From the NCBI GenBank assembly GCA_022496205.1, contig WTXD01000006.1:434001-498000 (forward strand): a stretch of DNA of 64,000 nt, read 5' to 3'. Positions 1 to 11,310 of the stretch are shown here, piece after piece. The position numbers and the translations under genes were made by a program. The stretch's first letter is position 1, and each line of letters begins with the position of its first letter. The notes below the pieces were generated by a model. The model was not told the origin of the DNA, searched no databases, and was given only the letters and a program-made list of their open reading frames with translations. Source of the stretch: Gloeopeniophorella convolvens. Taxonomy: Eukaryota > Basidiomycota > Agaricomycetes > Russulales.

Positions 1-3000
1 GAGGATGGTGGGTAGAACTAGTAGTAGGTGAATAGAATTATCATTGGTCGACTACGTGATGACATGAGTAGCTCACCAGGGATGGCCTGGAGTCGGGTGC
101 TACCCGGGGAACGCGTGGCCCGTGTGCTGACGCGGACGCCGCGAAGACTGGGCCGCGGTGAACCGGTCACCGGTGACTAGTGATGTATACGCCGACCGCG
201 CAGATTCATACTCTTGGTTCCGCAAGATAACTCAGGCTTAAGCACGCAGCACCTGGCACTCAACGGTGCTCAGCGCCCAGGCCCTATCGAAGTACTACCA
301 AGTCCCCGACCCCGCACTCGCATATATGCGCATTCCCCCCCCCCCCCCCCGGATCTGAAGGACTCGAGGTTGTCACCGACAGTCAGTGACACCTGTTGAG
401 AGGAGCTTCGAGAGCTTTGACAGCCTACCCCTGTCGACGGCAGCCCTTGAGAGTCGCTTGACTGGCTCTGACTCGGCTAAAATACCCGATAGCACCATCC
501 GGCGACAGATCCGTGCCTGTGTCGGTGAGAGGTGTGGAGTCTTCAGGCTGCTGTTGTCCCATATTCTTTGTAGACTGGTCCACACATTATACAGTAAATG
601 TTATTATAGATTTCTTCAGTGTGATTATCTAGGGCTGGTACAGGTGTGCTAGTACAAGCATCTATAGTGATGTGACGACGATACAGTCCGGGCTTCAAGC
701 TTCATACCCTGTAGATCTGCCCAGCGCGCTCTGCAGGTGGTCTAGTGGGAGCCACGCGTATGGGTGCGGGCAGAGGTGTGCAGCGAGGGGTGGCTCGATG
801 GCTCTCGGCGGGGGCAGGTTTGGACGGCATGTGCCACTTCTGATTGGCTGGAAAAAGTTCCCAGCCAATCAGCAGCAGCCGATCAGCCTGCTTATATTTT
901 AGTTTGCCCACAGTATATGCCAAGCTGCACGTTGATTATTTCCGGTGGAAAAAGAAAAGAAAAGAAGAAACGCCCCGAGGCGGGAGCCGTCCGACATCCG
1001 GAGGAACTTGAAGATGCGATTGCCCGTCAAAGACTCCAGTGCACTGCGCTGCGCAGCACGCCACCAAGTCCGCACGGGTGCGGAGTGTTAGAGTTTCTAT
1101 GAACTCGAAATCAGGTGCTATCGCCCGTCGAGTATGCACATGAATGAGAAGGGAAGAATTCGTTTGTCTACAGTTGTGTCAAATGGTAGGGGACAAATGA
1201 TGTGTCCGATCTCCTTCTTATCTAGACCAGTGGTGACCGGGTCTCTATACGACGCTGACGATGGCAAGCACAAGCATGTACCGTACGTATCACGTCCTGC
1301 CGTGGGTTATATGCATGCTATGGGGCTCGTGACACTTGCTAGACACCGTGCGCACACTGGCATATGCAATCTTCCCCAACTCAATCAGCCTACTGAACAC
1401 AGCAAGTCGAATCCGAATGCAGACAATAAGAACCACGGCAATTTAAGTTCCCAACATAGCGAACCACACATGCTGCGATGGTACTGTTGTAGTACCTCAT
1501 CACAGTTGTTTCATGGGGTGATTGATTGAATCACAGAGTGTCATTATGAACACAATCCGATCTCACGGAACTCGTCAGTCCACCCGTGACTGACTTGAAG
1601 ACGAAGCTTGTCTGTGAATCGTATTACTAAGCAGATTCAAAGACACGCCGTACTAGTTAGGTTCATACCCACACGTGATAATCTTACGGAATGTCAGCGC
1701 GGCAACCATCTTCACTGCTATGTAGTTCACTTCCGGCTCGGGGCGCCTGAGGCTACGAACTGGCATCTCCCAGAGGCAAGTGTTGTGATAGACCCGGCCG
1801 GGCGGGATAAATCCGCGGGAGTTGCAGACGCCCGTAGGTGGAAACGGTACTAGTGGCTTGGCTTTCTCGAGCTGTGACTTAGTCTGCCTACGGCGTTTGC
1901 GCAGGGGGTCGGATCTTTGTCTTGGTATTGAGTGCCAGGGCTTTCATTTGCCTTCTGCGAGTGACGTAACGCATAGACGGGGGGTGGCCAGTGGCGGGCA
2001 AGCCTCACGTTGGTCTCAACCTGGAAAAATACGGCCAGCACGCGGAGCGTTTGTGGGGTAGATCTGCAAGATAACGATAAGGGGGTAATCACCTGCTTCT
2101 TGACGAGTCTGTCTGGGGATCGCTGCTGCAACGGCAAGGCTGAGTAAAGTACGCCCTGGCTCGAAGCGGATACCCTATGCCTTCGACTATGTGATGCCTT
2201 GAGATGGAGGTGTGCGCCACTAGAAGGTTCGTATCCGGCGTGCTACATGAGGTTCTCTACGCCGAGGTGTGCGGTGATGGATTCCGAGAAAGAAAAAAAA
2301 GGGGGGGAGTAACTTATTGGCAGTCGGTGACCAAGCGAGGCGATGCGATTTCTTGAAGGGCCCAAGGCCGCGCGACCGGCCAGGCTATGATCCACACGTG
2401 ACACCGTCGAGAGAAGCGCAGCATGCTGCATAAACAACGTGGAAGGACAGATGAAAAGGAGTCGGCGTGAGAGTACGACAATACAGGTCTTATCGAGTCT
2501 CCGCAGGCTGACAACAGCATATACCCTCCGCTGAGGTACTGTCAGATAGGTAAGGTGCCACGAGACATGCGCGCGTACCAGTCTGGCGGGCGCGATTGTG
2601 TCAATACGCAGTGCGCGTTACATGCGGCGTAGGGCGCCACCGGTGCAAGGTCCCCCCGATGCTTTGCCCCAGGTTCTCGCCTTGAAGTCCTTATTTTGCC
2701 ATCACAACATATAACCCCTTGCGAGGCCAAGTGCACAGGATGATGTCAGGGGGTAGCGAGTGAAGATTGAAGGGCATGTCATACACCGTATGGCTCTATG
2801 ACCGCTCTGAGAAAAGGAGAAAGGACGGTACATCGATAACTTTGCATGCTATGCGAGTCGGTTGGACTTGCAGTCGGAAGGGCTCTGAGGGCAGCATTGA
2901 CTCTCGGGCTGGTGATGTGCCCAGAGGTACGACCGTCGTGTCGAGGCGACAGCGCTCCCTTCACCCACTGAAAAAGGCCTGGTCCGCAGGTAAAAGCGAC

Positions 3001-3449
3001 GTCGGGAACGGGTTCGGTCTATAAAGTGCATATAAAACACTGATGGAAGGCAGGGCGATAGCTTCCCTTCACAGAAGGGCTAGGGAGACCTGCACATTGT
3101 CCGATGGAAAACAGCACGCCAAAGCAGCATACGTCCTTCCTGTGACGATGTGAAATGCGCTCGAATATTGCGCTGGTTGTGACAGAGCTTCAACGGTAGC
3201 CGAGCGCGATTCGAAAGGACGTGACGAGGCATAAGTACTTTACCCCTTAACCTGGATGGGGACGACGTCCGGGTACCGGGCCGCCGCAATCCTTCGATGT
3301 GGTACGCGCAAGCGTCGGGTGAGCGTCTCGACTTGACCACATTCGAACGATACGTATCGGCGAGAGCACATGATCTATTGAGGGGCGGGAACGGGACATG
3401 CAAATGTGGCGATACGAGGTAAGATAGCGCGTGTGGTGCGGACGAAGAC
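1..3449. other. Gene-free stretch at left edge
   Basis: I see no supportable gene here. The short open frames on both strands have no recognisable motif, no consistent exon chain and no protein-like composition. The stretch contains a run of 16 cytosines (335-350) and a perfect inverted repeat (840-872, listed separately). It may be decayed intergenic or transposon DNA, but no terminal repeats or transposase signatures are visible. Confidence 0.5.
840..872. repeat. Perfect 12-bp inverted repeat with 9-nt loop
   Basis: The arm CTGATTGGCTGG (840-851) and its exact reverse complement CCAGCCAATCAG (861-872) are separated by 9 nt. Each arm contains an ATTGG/CCAAT pentamer, so the element presents two CCAAT boxes in opposite orientation. 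No gene lies close enough to assign it as a promoter element. Confidence 0.7.
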
Positions 3450-3964
3450 TCAGAAGCCCGGGGGCACGAGACCCTGCTGGCCGCCCTGCTGCTGAGAACC
3501 TGGCGTGGGTGGGTACAGAGAACCACCAGAAACCATCTAGGAGACCTATGAGGGAAGAGTGAGAAAGCGGAGGGAGGTGAACGCACCTGCTGCGCGCCCT
3601 GCTGCTGCGCAAGCATCTCGTTCTCCTGAGCGACGACTTTTGCCTCGTCCTCGAGGATAAGAGCAAGGGGGAGACCAATGAGGAGGGCCGAGGTAGTGAC
3701 TACCCAGATGACATTTCCGGCGAATTTTGTGGTACGTTTGATGGCTGAGGCGGTGTTCGAGATTTTGGATACGATGGAATGGCGAGTGGTGGGAGGGACG
3801 ATGTCCTTGAGGGCGGCGATGCGGTCGAGGAGGGATTCGTCGACGGGGGTGTCAGAGTCGACGGAGGAGAGGGAGACGGATGAGGAAGTGCGGGAGGAGG
3901 CGGCGGATGCGTAGGGGCTGTTTGCCTGCTGGTCCTTCTCCTCGACGATCTCGACCTTGACCAT
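3450..3964 (-). CDS. TOM22: Mitochondrial import receptor subunit Tom22
   Basis: Tom22 is the central receptor and organiser of the TOM complex in the mitochondrial outer membrane, passing presequence proteins to Tom40. Two exons, 3587..3964 and 3450..3536, join in phase 0 across a 50-nt GT-AG intron to give 154 aa. The N-terminal cytosolic part is acidic and serine-rich (about residues 1-80). A single membrane segment lies around residues 90-112 (FAGNVIWVVTTSALLIGLPL), followed by a short Gln/Gly-rich tail ending LVPPGF. The start at 3964 was chosen because the protein begins MVKVEIVEE, typical of fungal Tom22, whereas an upstream in-frame ATG adds only low-complexity sequence. The short, highly charged head with one C-terminal-half anchor fits the family. 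It is divergently arranged with the Zn2Cys6 gene. Confidence 0.9.
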
Positions 3965-4313
3965 TGTGGTGGTGATGGCGCGCTGGCAGTGGGTGTTTGC
4001 AGGTGTTTGCTGGGAAGGGACGGGGGATATCGGTGCCGAGGGGCGAGTGACATAAGCAGGGGGACGTAACTGCAAGCGAGCGGGACCGAAGGCGAGATTG
4101 GACAAGAGCGCATCATCGGTCAAGTAGCTAAGAGACGCCTGCTGGCCACCTTGTCCCCCTCGTTCTCTCCTCTGTACCAAAACACTCCTAGGAAATGGTC
4201 TCTAGCAACCAGTCCACTCAATCACCGGCGGATGCTTCATCCTTGCTTTCTCAGCAGGGTCCGTATAAATACATTCACACACTGACACCACTGCGCAGCA
4301 ACTCACTTGTCCG
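3965..4313. promoter_or_regulatory. Shared divergent promoter TOM22 / Zn2Cys6 factor
   Basis: This 349-bp interval separates two start codons on opposite strands. A TATAAAT box at 4264-4270 lies 44-50 bp before the Zn2Cys6 start codon, so its 5' leader should be very short or transcription may start at several sites. No clear TATA box faces TOM22. Confidence 0.5.
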
Positions 4314-7300
4314 ATGTTTCCATCATCCCTTTCTCGCGATACAGCCCTCGGGCTCCCCTCCCCCTCCATGCAGAACCAGATACACGAGCTCGCAAAGACC
4401 TTGCCGCCCCCCAGGAAGCAGAATATCGCGTGCGACGCCTGCAGGTCCGCCCCCCCGCCCGCTCTCCGCGCCCATCCGCGCGCCCATCGCATCGGCTTAC
4501 CCCCGCCTTCTTTGATTCACAGGCAGAGGAAAGTAAAGTGCCATCAGATCCCCGGACAGACCAAGGTACGCCCGCCGCGTTAGATCGCCTCTGTTGTCGC
4601 CGCCGCCCACCGACGCATCCCCCTCGCGCCATTCCGCAGTGCCAAGTAAGCCGCCCCGCCCCTTATCTGGACTGCGTGCTCACATACACACGCCCAGCAC
4701 TGTCTCGTCAAAAATTACCCATGCACGTTCGTCTTCTATCTTCTTGTTCCCCCGTAGCCAGGCTCATCTGCCCCCTTAGACACCACGCACAGCAAGCCAC
4801 CAGTGAGAAGAAGCGCGTGTCGACCGTCAGCCGTCGCCCCCGCGCCTTCACTACAAGCACGCAGCGAAGGTTGGTTTATCATGCCCGTTGCTCGCTCCCT
4901 CGTCCATCCGCGCTCATCCTCCCCCTTTCAGGTATGCCTTCCATATGGCCAACCTTATATCCGCTTCTTAATGACTCTACTGCATGTGACTCGTCGTCCG
5001 GCCGCCCGTTTAGCTCACCCACTCCAGAAAAGCCGTCCGTATTCCCATACGTCCTGCTTCATGGTGGTGTCATCCTGACGCTCCACCGCAGGGCCTTCAT
5101 TGCTCCCTCTGCTACCTCAAGTCCGCAGTCCGCCACGTTCCGCTACCCCCCGGCCACCTTCGGGCCCCCGGTAAGACGAAACACGAGCTTCACAGACCTG
5201 CTCGCCTATCTCCTCTCGCCGCCCGACGACCCAAAGTAAGCCCCCTGGAATCCCAGGACCTGTGTCGATCCCAGTGTTTCGGTTCCGAGCTCACCGCACG
5301 TGCATCCACAGCGATGTGAACGGGTACCCACAATCTGGATATCGCCTTAACCCGTGGAAGGACTGGGGGGAATACGCCTACAAACTCCAGGACGAACACT
5401 TCCGTATCGAGTGCGTCCCTCCCGCGCAGTCGCCCCTGAGCCGGCCGCGCGTCCGTCCCTTGTGCCGGCCCGAGAACTCACACGCTGCCGCACACCCCGT
5501 AGGTTCGCGCTCGACCTCGTCGAGGTGTACTTCCAGATCGTGCACACGCGCCTGCCGTTCCTCAACCCGACGCACTTCCGCGCACGGCTGGGCGTCAATG
5601 TGCCACAGTACGCGAACATGTACGGCGGCGGGCCGTCCTCGGCGGGCACTACCCCCGAGGAGCCGCTGCACCCCGCGCTAATGGCCACCGTCGTCGCATG
5701 GGGCGCCAAGTTTTCCGAACACCAGCTGCTCGTCGCGGACCGACTCAACTCGCCCACGCGCCAGAGCGGGCTCGCCAAGACGCTCATAGTGCGTGCGCGC
5801 GAGGTCGCCGAGGCGCTCAAGGTGCATCGCGTGCCGGCCGCCGAGCACGTCGTCATCGCGCTCCTCATCGAGCCACTGCAGAGTCGTGCGTACACGCTCC
5901 CGCTTCCGCTTCTCGGCGCTCCGGCATGCTGACATGCTTCGTATGTTGCCAGAGATACCGGAGGATGCGAGCGGTACGCCGAGATCCCCGAGATCCCCGT
6001 GCTGCGCACGCTGACGCCCCGCACGATCGCGACAGGTTTCCGCGGCTTCTGGCTGACGTCAGCCATCCGGCAGCTCTTCGATCTACAGGTGCGCAGCACT
6101 CGATCATATCCCTGCATGCGTACCTAGGCTAACTGCTCCGCAACCCCGCAGATCAACCACAAGTCGGTCATCTCGAACATCCAGGACCCCGAGGCGCGCG
6201 GGACGATGATCTTTGCCTGGTGGATGGCGTGCTTGTCCGACGCGTACGGCGCTGCGTACTACCGTCGCAAACCGCAGGTCGAGGACGAGGACTATGACGT
6301 CGACTTTTATACCGTCGAGCCACTGTCGTCCGAACAGGACAGTCAGACGGGAAAGCCAGACCCACGAGAGCACTTGGAGGTATGTGTCCGCTCTCCATCT
6401 ACCTATATATGCTCGCCCGCTCACTCTTCCCTCCAGTTCTTGGTACGCAGTTCAAATCTAACATGGCATGAGTGCGCGCGGCGCTGACACCGCGCGCCGT
6501 AGGGCTACTACCGCGCCGCGCACGCGCTCGCGCGCATCTCGCGGCACATGTCGAAGAACCTGTGGATTCCAACGACCGACTCGGACGGCGTGCCCGTCGA
6601 CGTCCTGCGCGGGATCATGGCACAGCTCAACGAGTGGCGCGCACAGTACCTGCCCCGCGTCGGCGTGCCGACCGACTTTGCGGCCGAGTGGGATTTCGTC
6701 AGCGCCGTCAGCGCGTGCGCGAGCGACGCGACGTTCCACATCATGTGGATCATCCTCTTCAACGCGCTCGACGACCGCGGTGTGCGCGAGAGCATGGGCT
6801 CGCCCGCCAGCACGAGCAGCGCCGGTGCCGGCGCAGCCGTCGGGAACAGCGGGCTGCTGCTGCAGATCGAGGAGCTCAAGATGAAGGTGCTGGACGAGGC
6901 GTTGCACGGCGCGATGCGCATCGCCGGCCTGGTGCGCGCGCTCCCCCGCGTCCCCCGCGCACGCTGACCCCGCCTGCAGGCCGGCGTGCTGACAAAGAAC
7001 GGCTATTTGCGCCTCGACCCGGCGGTGATGCACGTCTCGTGCAACTACGCCGGCATCCTCCTCGCGCGCTTCGGGCGCCCCGAGGTGCAGAATTGCATCG
7101 AGGGCCTCGAGCAGTACGCCTACTCGTACGAGGAGGCCGCCGAGCAGGCGCAGGAGCTGCGCCGCCTCTTTGCGCTCGCACGCGCGGGGCAGACGGACTT
7201 TGCTCATATGGCCGGCGCGGTCGCACGCCAGCAGAGCCAGGGCAGCTCGCCGGCGCACGGGCACGGGCACGGGCACGGGCATCATTCGCCCGCGGCCGCG

Positions 7301-7369
7301 GCTGCGCACCACCAGCACGCATCGCCGCACCTCAGCGACGCGATGTTCGTCGATGCGGGCGCGTTCTGA
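4314..7369 (+). CDS. Zn2Cys6 fungal transcription factor with MHR domain
   Basis: This is a nuclear binuclear-zinc-cluster regulator with the fungal-specific middle homology region; its target genes are unknown. I rebuild 13 exons: 4314..4444, 4523..4565, 4640..4645, 4698..4726, 4780..4869, 5014..5235, 5312..5410, 5503..5882, 5955..6088, 6152..6379, 6437..6442, 6503..6931, 6980..7369 (728 aa). All joins keep frame. The zinc cluster is C40-x2-C43-x6-C50-x8-C59-x2-C62-x6-C69, split over four exons. C59 and Q60 come from a 6-nt exon, and F455-L456 from another. The MHR region (about 210-640) contains FALDLVEVYFQIVHTRLPFL and WISY-like helical segments. The C-terminus has a His-Gly run from a GCACGG repeat (7255-7280). 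The join 4869/5014 spans 144 nt and is the weakest part of the model, because coding-like sequence upstream of 5014 is in a different frame. Confidence 0.85.
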
Positions 7370-8151
7370 GCGCGCGGGTGGATGACTGGTTGGTTCGCAC
7401 CGCGCGCAGGCGCGGTAGGAGGCAAGCAGGGCGGGACACGGACGTTGGACGGGTGGGCGGAGCTGGCGCCGCGCGTTGCTTAGAGGCGCGGCGCGCGGCC
7501 GGGGGCGGACACTACGGTACGTACGGTAATGCACAGGACGCCCAGCAGCAGCATCGTTTGTGTGTGTTTTGTCGTCGTCGTCGTCGTCGCTGCGGGCTGG
7601 TATACTTGTTTACTTGCTGTCGTTGTTGTTATTGGTGTTGTGTGTATGTCGTGATGATGCTCGGCGCGTGCGCGCACCGGCGCTCCCCTTCCCGTGTCCC
7701 ATGTCCCCGTGCAGCTCTCAGCGTTCCACAGACTTAAGTTGGAGTCATCCGGTCCGTCTGGGACACAGTCTGACAGACGCGCGCCAAGCGCGGGGACCAG
7801 GGCCGCGAAGGTTCGGCCCCGCGCGTGCAAACCTAAAACTGTATCCGAACGCCGTGTGCTGTTGTGACAAGCGGACAAGTGCGGGTTACCGGTGATCAGA
7901 CGCGCGCGCAGGGCGGCCCCGCGCGTGCCAGCGCCACGGGCGCGCCGCGCCATTTGGAGACAGTGACGATCGCGAAGGAAAAGGCTTATTTTCGTGTTCC
8001 GCGCACGCACGTACGTACAGGGGGGTGTGAATGTGGCGCGCGGGCGGCGCAAGTCTAGTGGTTATACTTTGTACGCCGGCGCGCTTCTCGCGAGTGGCTT
8101 AAGTGTCACTCGGCAGTCAGCTGTGCGTGGGGTCGGGGGTCAGTGTGTTGG
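7370..8151. other. Convergent 3' intergenic region
   Basis: These 782 bp lie between the 3' ends of two convergent genes and presumably hold both 3' UTRs. I see no gene. Simple GTC/GTT triplet repeats occur around 7570-7640. Confidence 0.5.
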
Positions 8152-9662
8152 TCACGTGCGCGTGGGGGGCGGGGAAGGGCTTACCGGCCGTGGGGGCACG
8201 ACGATGGGACGGATATAGTTCGCGCTGGGCACGGGGCGGGGGGTCAGCGGGTGCAGCGCGGGGCAGGGGGGGAGGGGGAGAGGGTACGCACGCAGAGCGG
8301 TAGCGCCGCACGTACGTGATCGCGTGGTTCTCGATCTCGTCCGGCTCGACGCCGACGGCGGCCCAGTCGCCCGGCGCCGGCGCGTCGTCGATGAAACGGC
8401 GCTCGACCTCGTCCGGGCTCAGCGCAGGCCACCAGATCTGCTGCGCCGCGCGCGCGAGCGCAAGCGCGACGCGCTTCGGCAGAACGGGCGCGCGCGAGGG
8501 CGGGTTGTAGGTGAGCGTCGAGACGAGCTCGAGGATGTACTCGTAGGTGAGCGTCGAGGGGCCCGGGAGGGAGAGCGTGCGCGCGAGCGGGGCCATGCCC
8601 TCGAGGTTGCTGAGCGCCTGCGCGACGTCCATTACCTACGACGGGGTCAGTGGCGGCGCGAGGGAATGGTGCGGGGGCATCGTACGTGGACGGGGCGGGT
8701 CTTGGTCTGGCCGTGGTTGAGTTTCCACCACACGGGCCAGACTACCGGCAGAATCGAGGTCAGAGGAGGAGGGAGGGGCGCCGGGGAGGGGGCGTACCGG
8801 ACATGTTGGTGAGGAGCTTGTCCTCGTGGCCATACATGGGGCCGGGGCGGACGATCGTCGCGGTCGGGAACGCCTCGCGGACGGCGGCCTCGCCGGCAGC
8901 CTTGGCGCGGTAGAGCTGCGACGTCGAGGAAGACGAAGCATTCAAGTGCGAGACGTGGACAAGGCGCGGGACGCCGACGCCCGCAGCGACCTTTGCGATG
9001 CGCTCGGCACCCTTGACATGCACGTCGTCGTACTTGAAGTTCCTGCGCAGACGGGGATAAGCGAGCGAGCCCCCAAGGCGGCGGCGAATCTTCGCAGAGG
9101 CTCACTTTGTCTCCCACTCGCGGCCGACGAGGTTATAGACGATGTCCGAGTGGCGCACGCACTCGGCAATCTGCTCCTCGTTGCGGATGTCCCACTCCTG
9201 CGAAGGTTCGTCCAGCGCGCGCGCGAGCACACCCATTGCAAGCCACGCACCATAGGCACGATCTGCCCGAGGTCGCCGGTGACCTTCAGATGTCGCTTTT
9301 CGTCCTCTTCGCGGTACGGGATGACGACCTGCGTGCCGGCCTTGGCTGTGTGCTCGTCAGTACGCGGCGGAGGCGACGGGGGCGTGGGGACGGACCGAGC
9401 TTGGCGACAAGGTAGCGGCCGAGAAAGCCAGTGCAGCCAAAAACGGTCGCGACGTGCCCGGTCACGGCGCTGCGGCCAGGGGGGCCATGGGCGACAATCG
9501 GGGGCGGTCGGGCAGCGAGAGCAAATCGTGGGCTGCGCGCTGTCGGCGACGGTGGGTGGTCAGCGTCAGACTCCGCTTGCGAGTGCCCCAGGTCGCACGC
9601 ACCCTACCCGCGGGGGCGACTGCGCGGGGTATCCGCGCAAGGGAGGCAGAGGAGAGGAGCAT
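8152..9662 (-). CDS. NDUFA9: NADH:ubiquinone oxidoreductase 39/40-kDa subunit (NDUFA9-type)
   Basis: This is an accessory subunit of mitochondrial complex I, a member of the atypical short-chain dehydrogenase family that binds NADPH structurally. Eight exons (9608..9662, 9396..9539, 9251..9345, 9106..9197, 8798..9042, 8686..8741, 8292..8635, 8152..8224) join in frame to 367 aa, the family's usual size. The N-terminus is rich in Ala/Arg/Ser without acids, as in a mitochondrial presequence. The Rossmann motif [16 protein letters not shown] lies near residues 48-63. The later segments [29 protein letters not shown] and [19 protein letters not shown] are typical of the family. The first intron, with donor GTAGGG, is the least certain. 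It shares a 168-bp divergent promoter with the DUF2462 gene. Confidence 0.9.
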
Positions 9663-9830
9663 AGCGAGAGGCTCGCGCGAGGTCGAAGTGGGTCGGAACT
9701 ATCGCCGTTGCCAACAAACTCGCCTCCCGGCCGTTCCCGCAACCCTAACCCCGCCTCACTTGCCACTCCCCTCCAAATTTTACGCAGGGCGACAAACTGG
9801 AAAGACCTTGACTTGACACAACACACAACA
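9663..9830. promoter_or_regulatory. Compact divergent promoter NDUFA9 / DUF2462
   Basis: Only 168 bp separate the two divergent start codons. There is no TATA box. A CCCTAACCCC string occurs at about 9737-9752. The compactness suggests constitutive co-expression of two housekeeping genes. Confidence 0.45.
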
Positions 9831-10357
9831 ATGGTGCAGGGCTCGACAAAGGGTCTCCAAGCAAAGGCAGGCAACGGCTCCCGCCACGCCCAGCGCGCGG
9901 CCGCCAACACGAAAAAGGGTCGCCGCGTCGCCGCCCCGAAGAAGGCTGCGGCCATCAAGCAAGCCTCTATGCACCAGGTGCGCGCCCCGTCCTGCCCTGC
10001 CCCCACGACGTCCCCGATGCACAGGTGCTGACCGCGCGCACTCCCCAGGCACTCAGCGCCAAGATAAACAAGTCCGTTGAGCAGCAGATGGTCAACGCCG
10101 CGTCGTCCGGCAAGCTCACGATCATGAAGCACGCCGCCCCGGATGGGTGCGTGCACACGTTTCCTGCCCTCGCGGGCGCCGGGCGCGCGGTGATGCACTG
10201 ATGCGCCGCGCCATACCGCATGGTGCCCGCATGCCCGCGGCCCAGCACCCCTTCCTTCCCCTGTCCCTGCGCCGCGCGCTCGCTAACACGTGCCCCGACC
10301 CCCCACAGCGCGGCCGACCCTGCAAAGGCGAAGAAGGGCAAAGGCAAAGCCGCATGA
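9831..10357 (+). CDS. Small basic DUF2462 (UPF0390) family protein
   Basis: Three exons, 9831..9977, 10049..10146 and 10309..10357, join in frame to 97 aa. The protein is very basic: it begins MVQGSTKGLQAKAG, carries KKGRRVAAPKKAAAIKQ in the middle and ends in a Lys/Gly/Ala tail (AKKGKGKAA). This organisation, a short basic protein with an N-terminal QGxxK start and a central RxxAPKKA block, matches the UPF0390/DUF2462 family (the human relative is LLPH-like or the Leydig cell tumour 10-kDa protein). Relatives are nucleolar or ribosome-biogenesis associated, so I infer a nuclear or nucleolar role. The precise function is unknown. Confidence 0.85.
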
Positions 10358-11310
10358 GGCGCCGCGCCCGCAGAGGGCAGGCGCGCGCCGCGCGGCCGGC
10401 GCGACGTGTGGCGGCCTCGCTTCGCGTGTGCCGTTCTTCCACACCGTTTCTGCCCCGCGAACGTGCACACCGCGCGCGGGGCCCCGCGCGACAGCCTAAT
10501 CCTCGAGGCTGGCCGGCTGGGAATCGATGTCGGACGAGACGCATACATCATCCGTGTTGGCGCTGCGCCGCCGTGCTTCGCTGGGCTCTACAATACAGAT
10601 GGCATCGCGCACGCCCCCGCGCCTCGACGGCGCTGACGTACCTACCGTCCGCATTCCGCGTGTTTTCCGCGGAAGGCGCGTGTCACGGGCCGAACCTTGT
10701 ACTTTGTTATCCTTCGTGCACCTGCTGCATCGTGTTCTGTTCTGTGCTGTTCCGTTCTTTTTTCTCCTATCTATCGCAAGGCACCGCGGACGCACACGTG
10801 CGCATGTGGATGAGTCAATTGCGTGTATTGCAGAGAAGACTCCGAACCGTGGGTACCAGAACAGCTACGTAAAGTGCAGTGCGGGTATCAGAGATGCAAG
10901 CATGAGCGAGGGGGGCGGCGAGAAAACGTCCAGATGCATGGGAAAAGCGGGGGCGTGAGCAGCAGCGGCGGAAAAAACAAATTCAGGACTAAGAGATGAG
11001 GCGACACTACAATACCCGCTGAGAGTGGAGTGAGGGAGAAGGGGAGGGGAGAGCATGGCGTGGGCACAATGAGATATGGCATGGTATTGAAGTACACGAA
11101 TTGCATGATGACGGTAGCTGTGACGTGCTTGCAGAGTGAAGTGAAGTGAAGAGAACAGATTCAATGCGAGATGAGGCGGAGAGAAGAGATGCGGTGAACA
11201 TAAGACGTGTCGGGGAGCGTGAATGTGAACGAAGACCAGAATGACGATGAGAATGAGAAGGAAAAGAAAAAAAAAGAACGCAACGCCACTTCGAGTCCGA
11301 AGCGTCCGTT
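10358..11310. other. Convergent 3' intergenic region
   Basis: This 953-bp region between convergent gene ends contains no supportable gene. From about 10960 to 11270 the + strand is strongly purine-biased (GA-rich), with many GAGAG/GAAGA strings, and it ends in an A-rich stretch near 11260-11280. Confidence 0.5.

Noticed and set aside
7255..7280. Regular repeats considered as a CRISPR-like array.
   Set aside because: The 6-nt units have no spacers and lie inside a coding exon of a eukaryotic gene.
6458..7737. Long open frames on both strands across the Zn2Cys6 gene (about 358 codons minus, 421 codons plus).
   Set aside because: They are shadows of the GC-rich real exons: Arg/Ala/Pro-rich, without motifs, and they overlap the exon chain that encodes the MHR domain.
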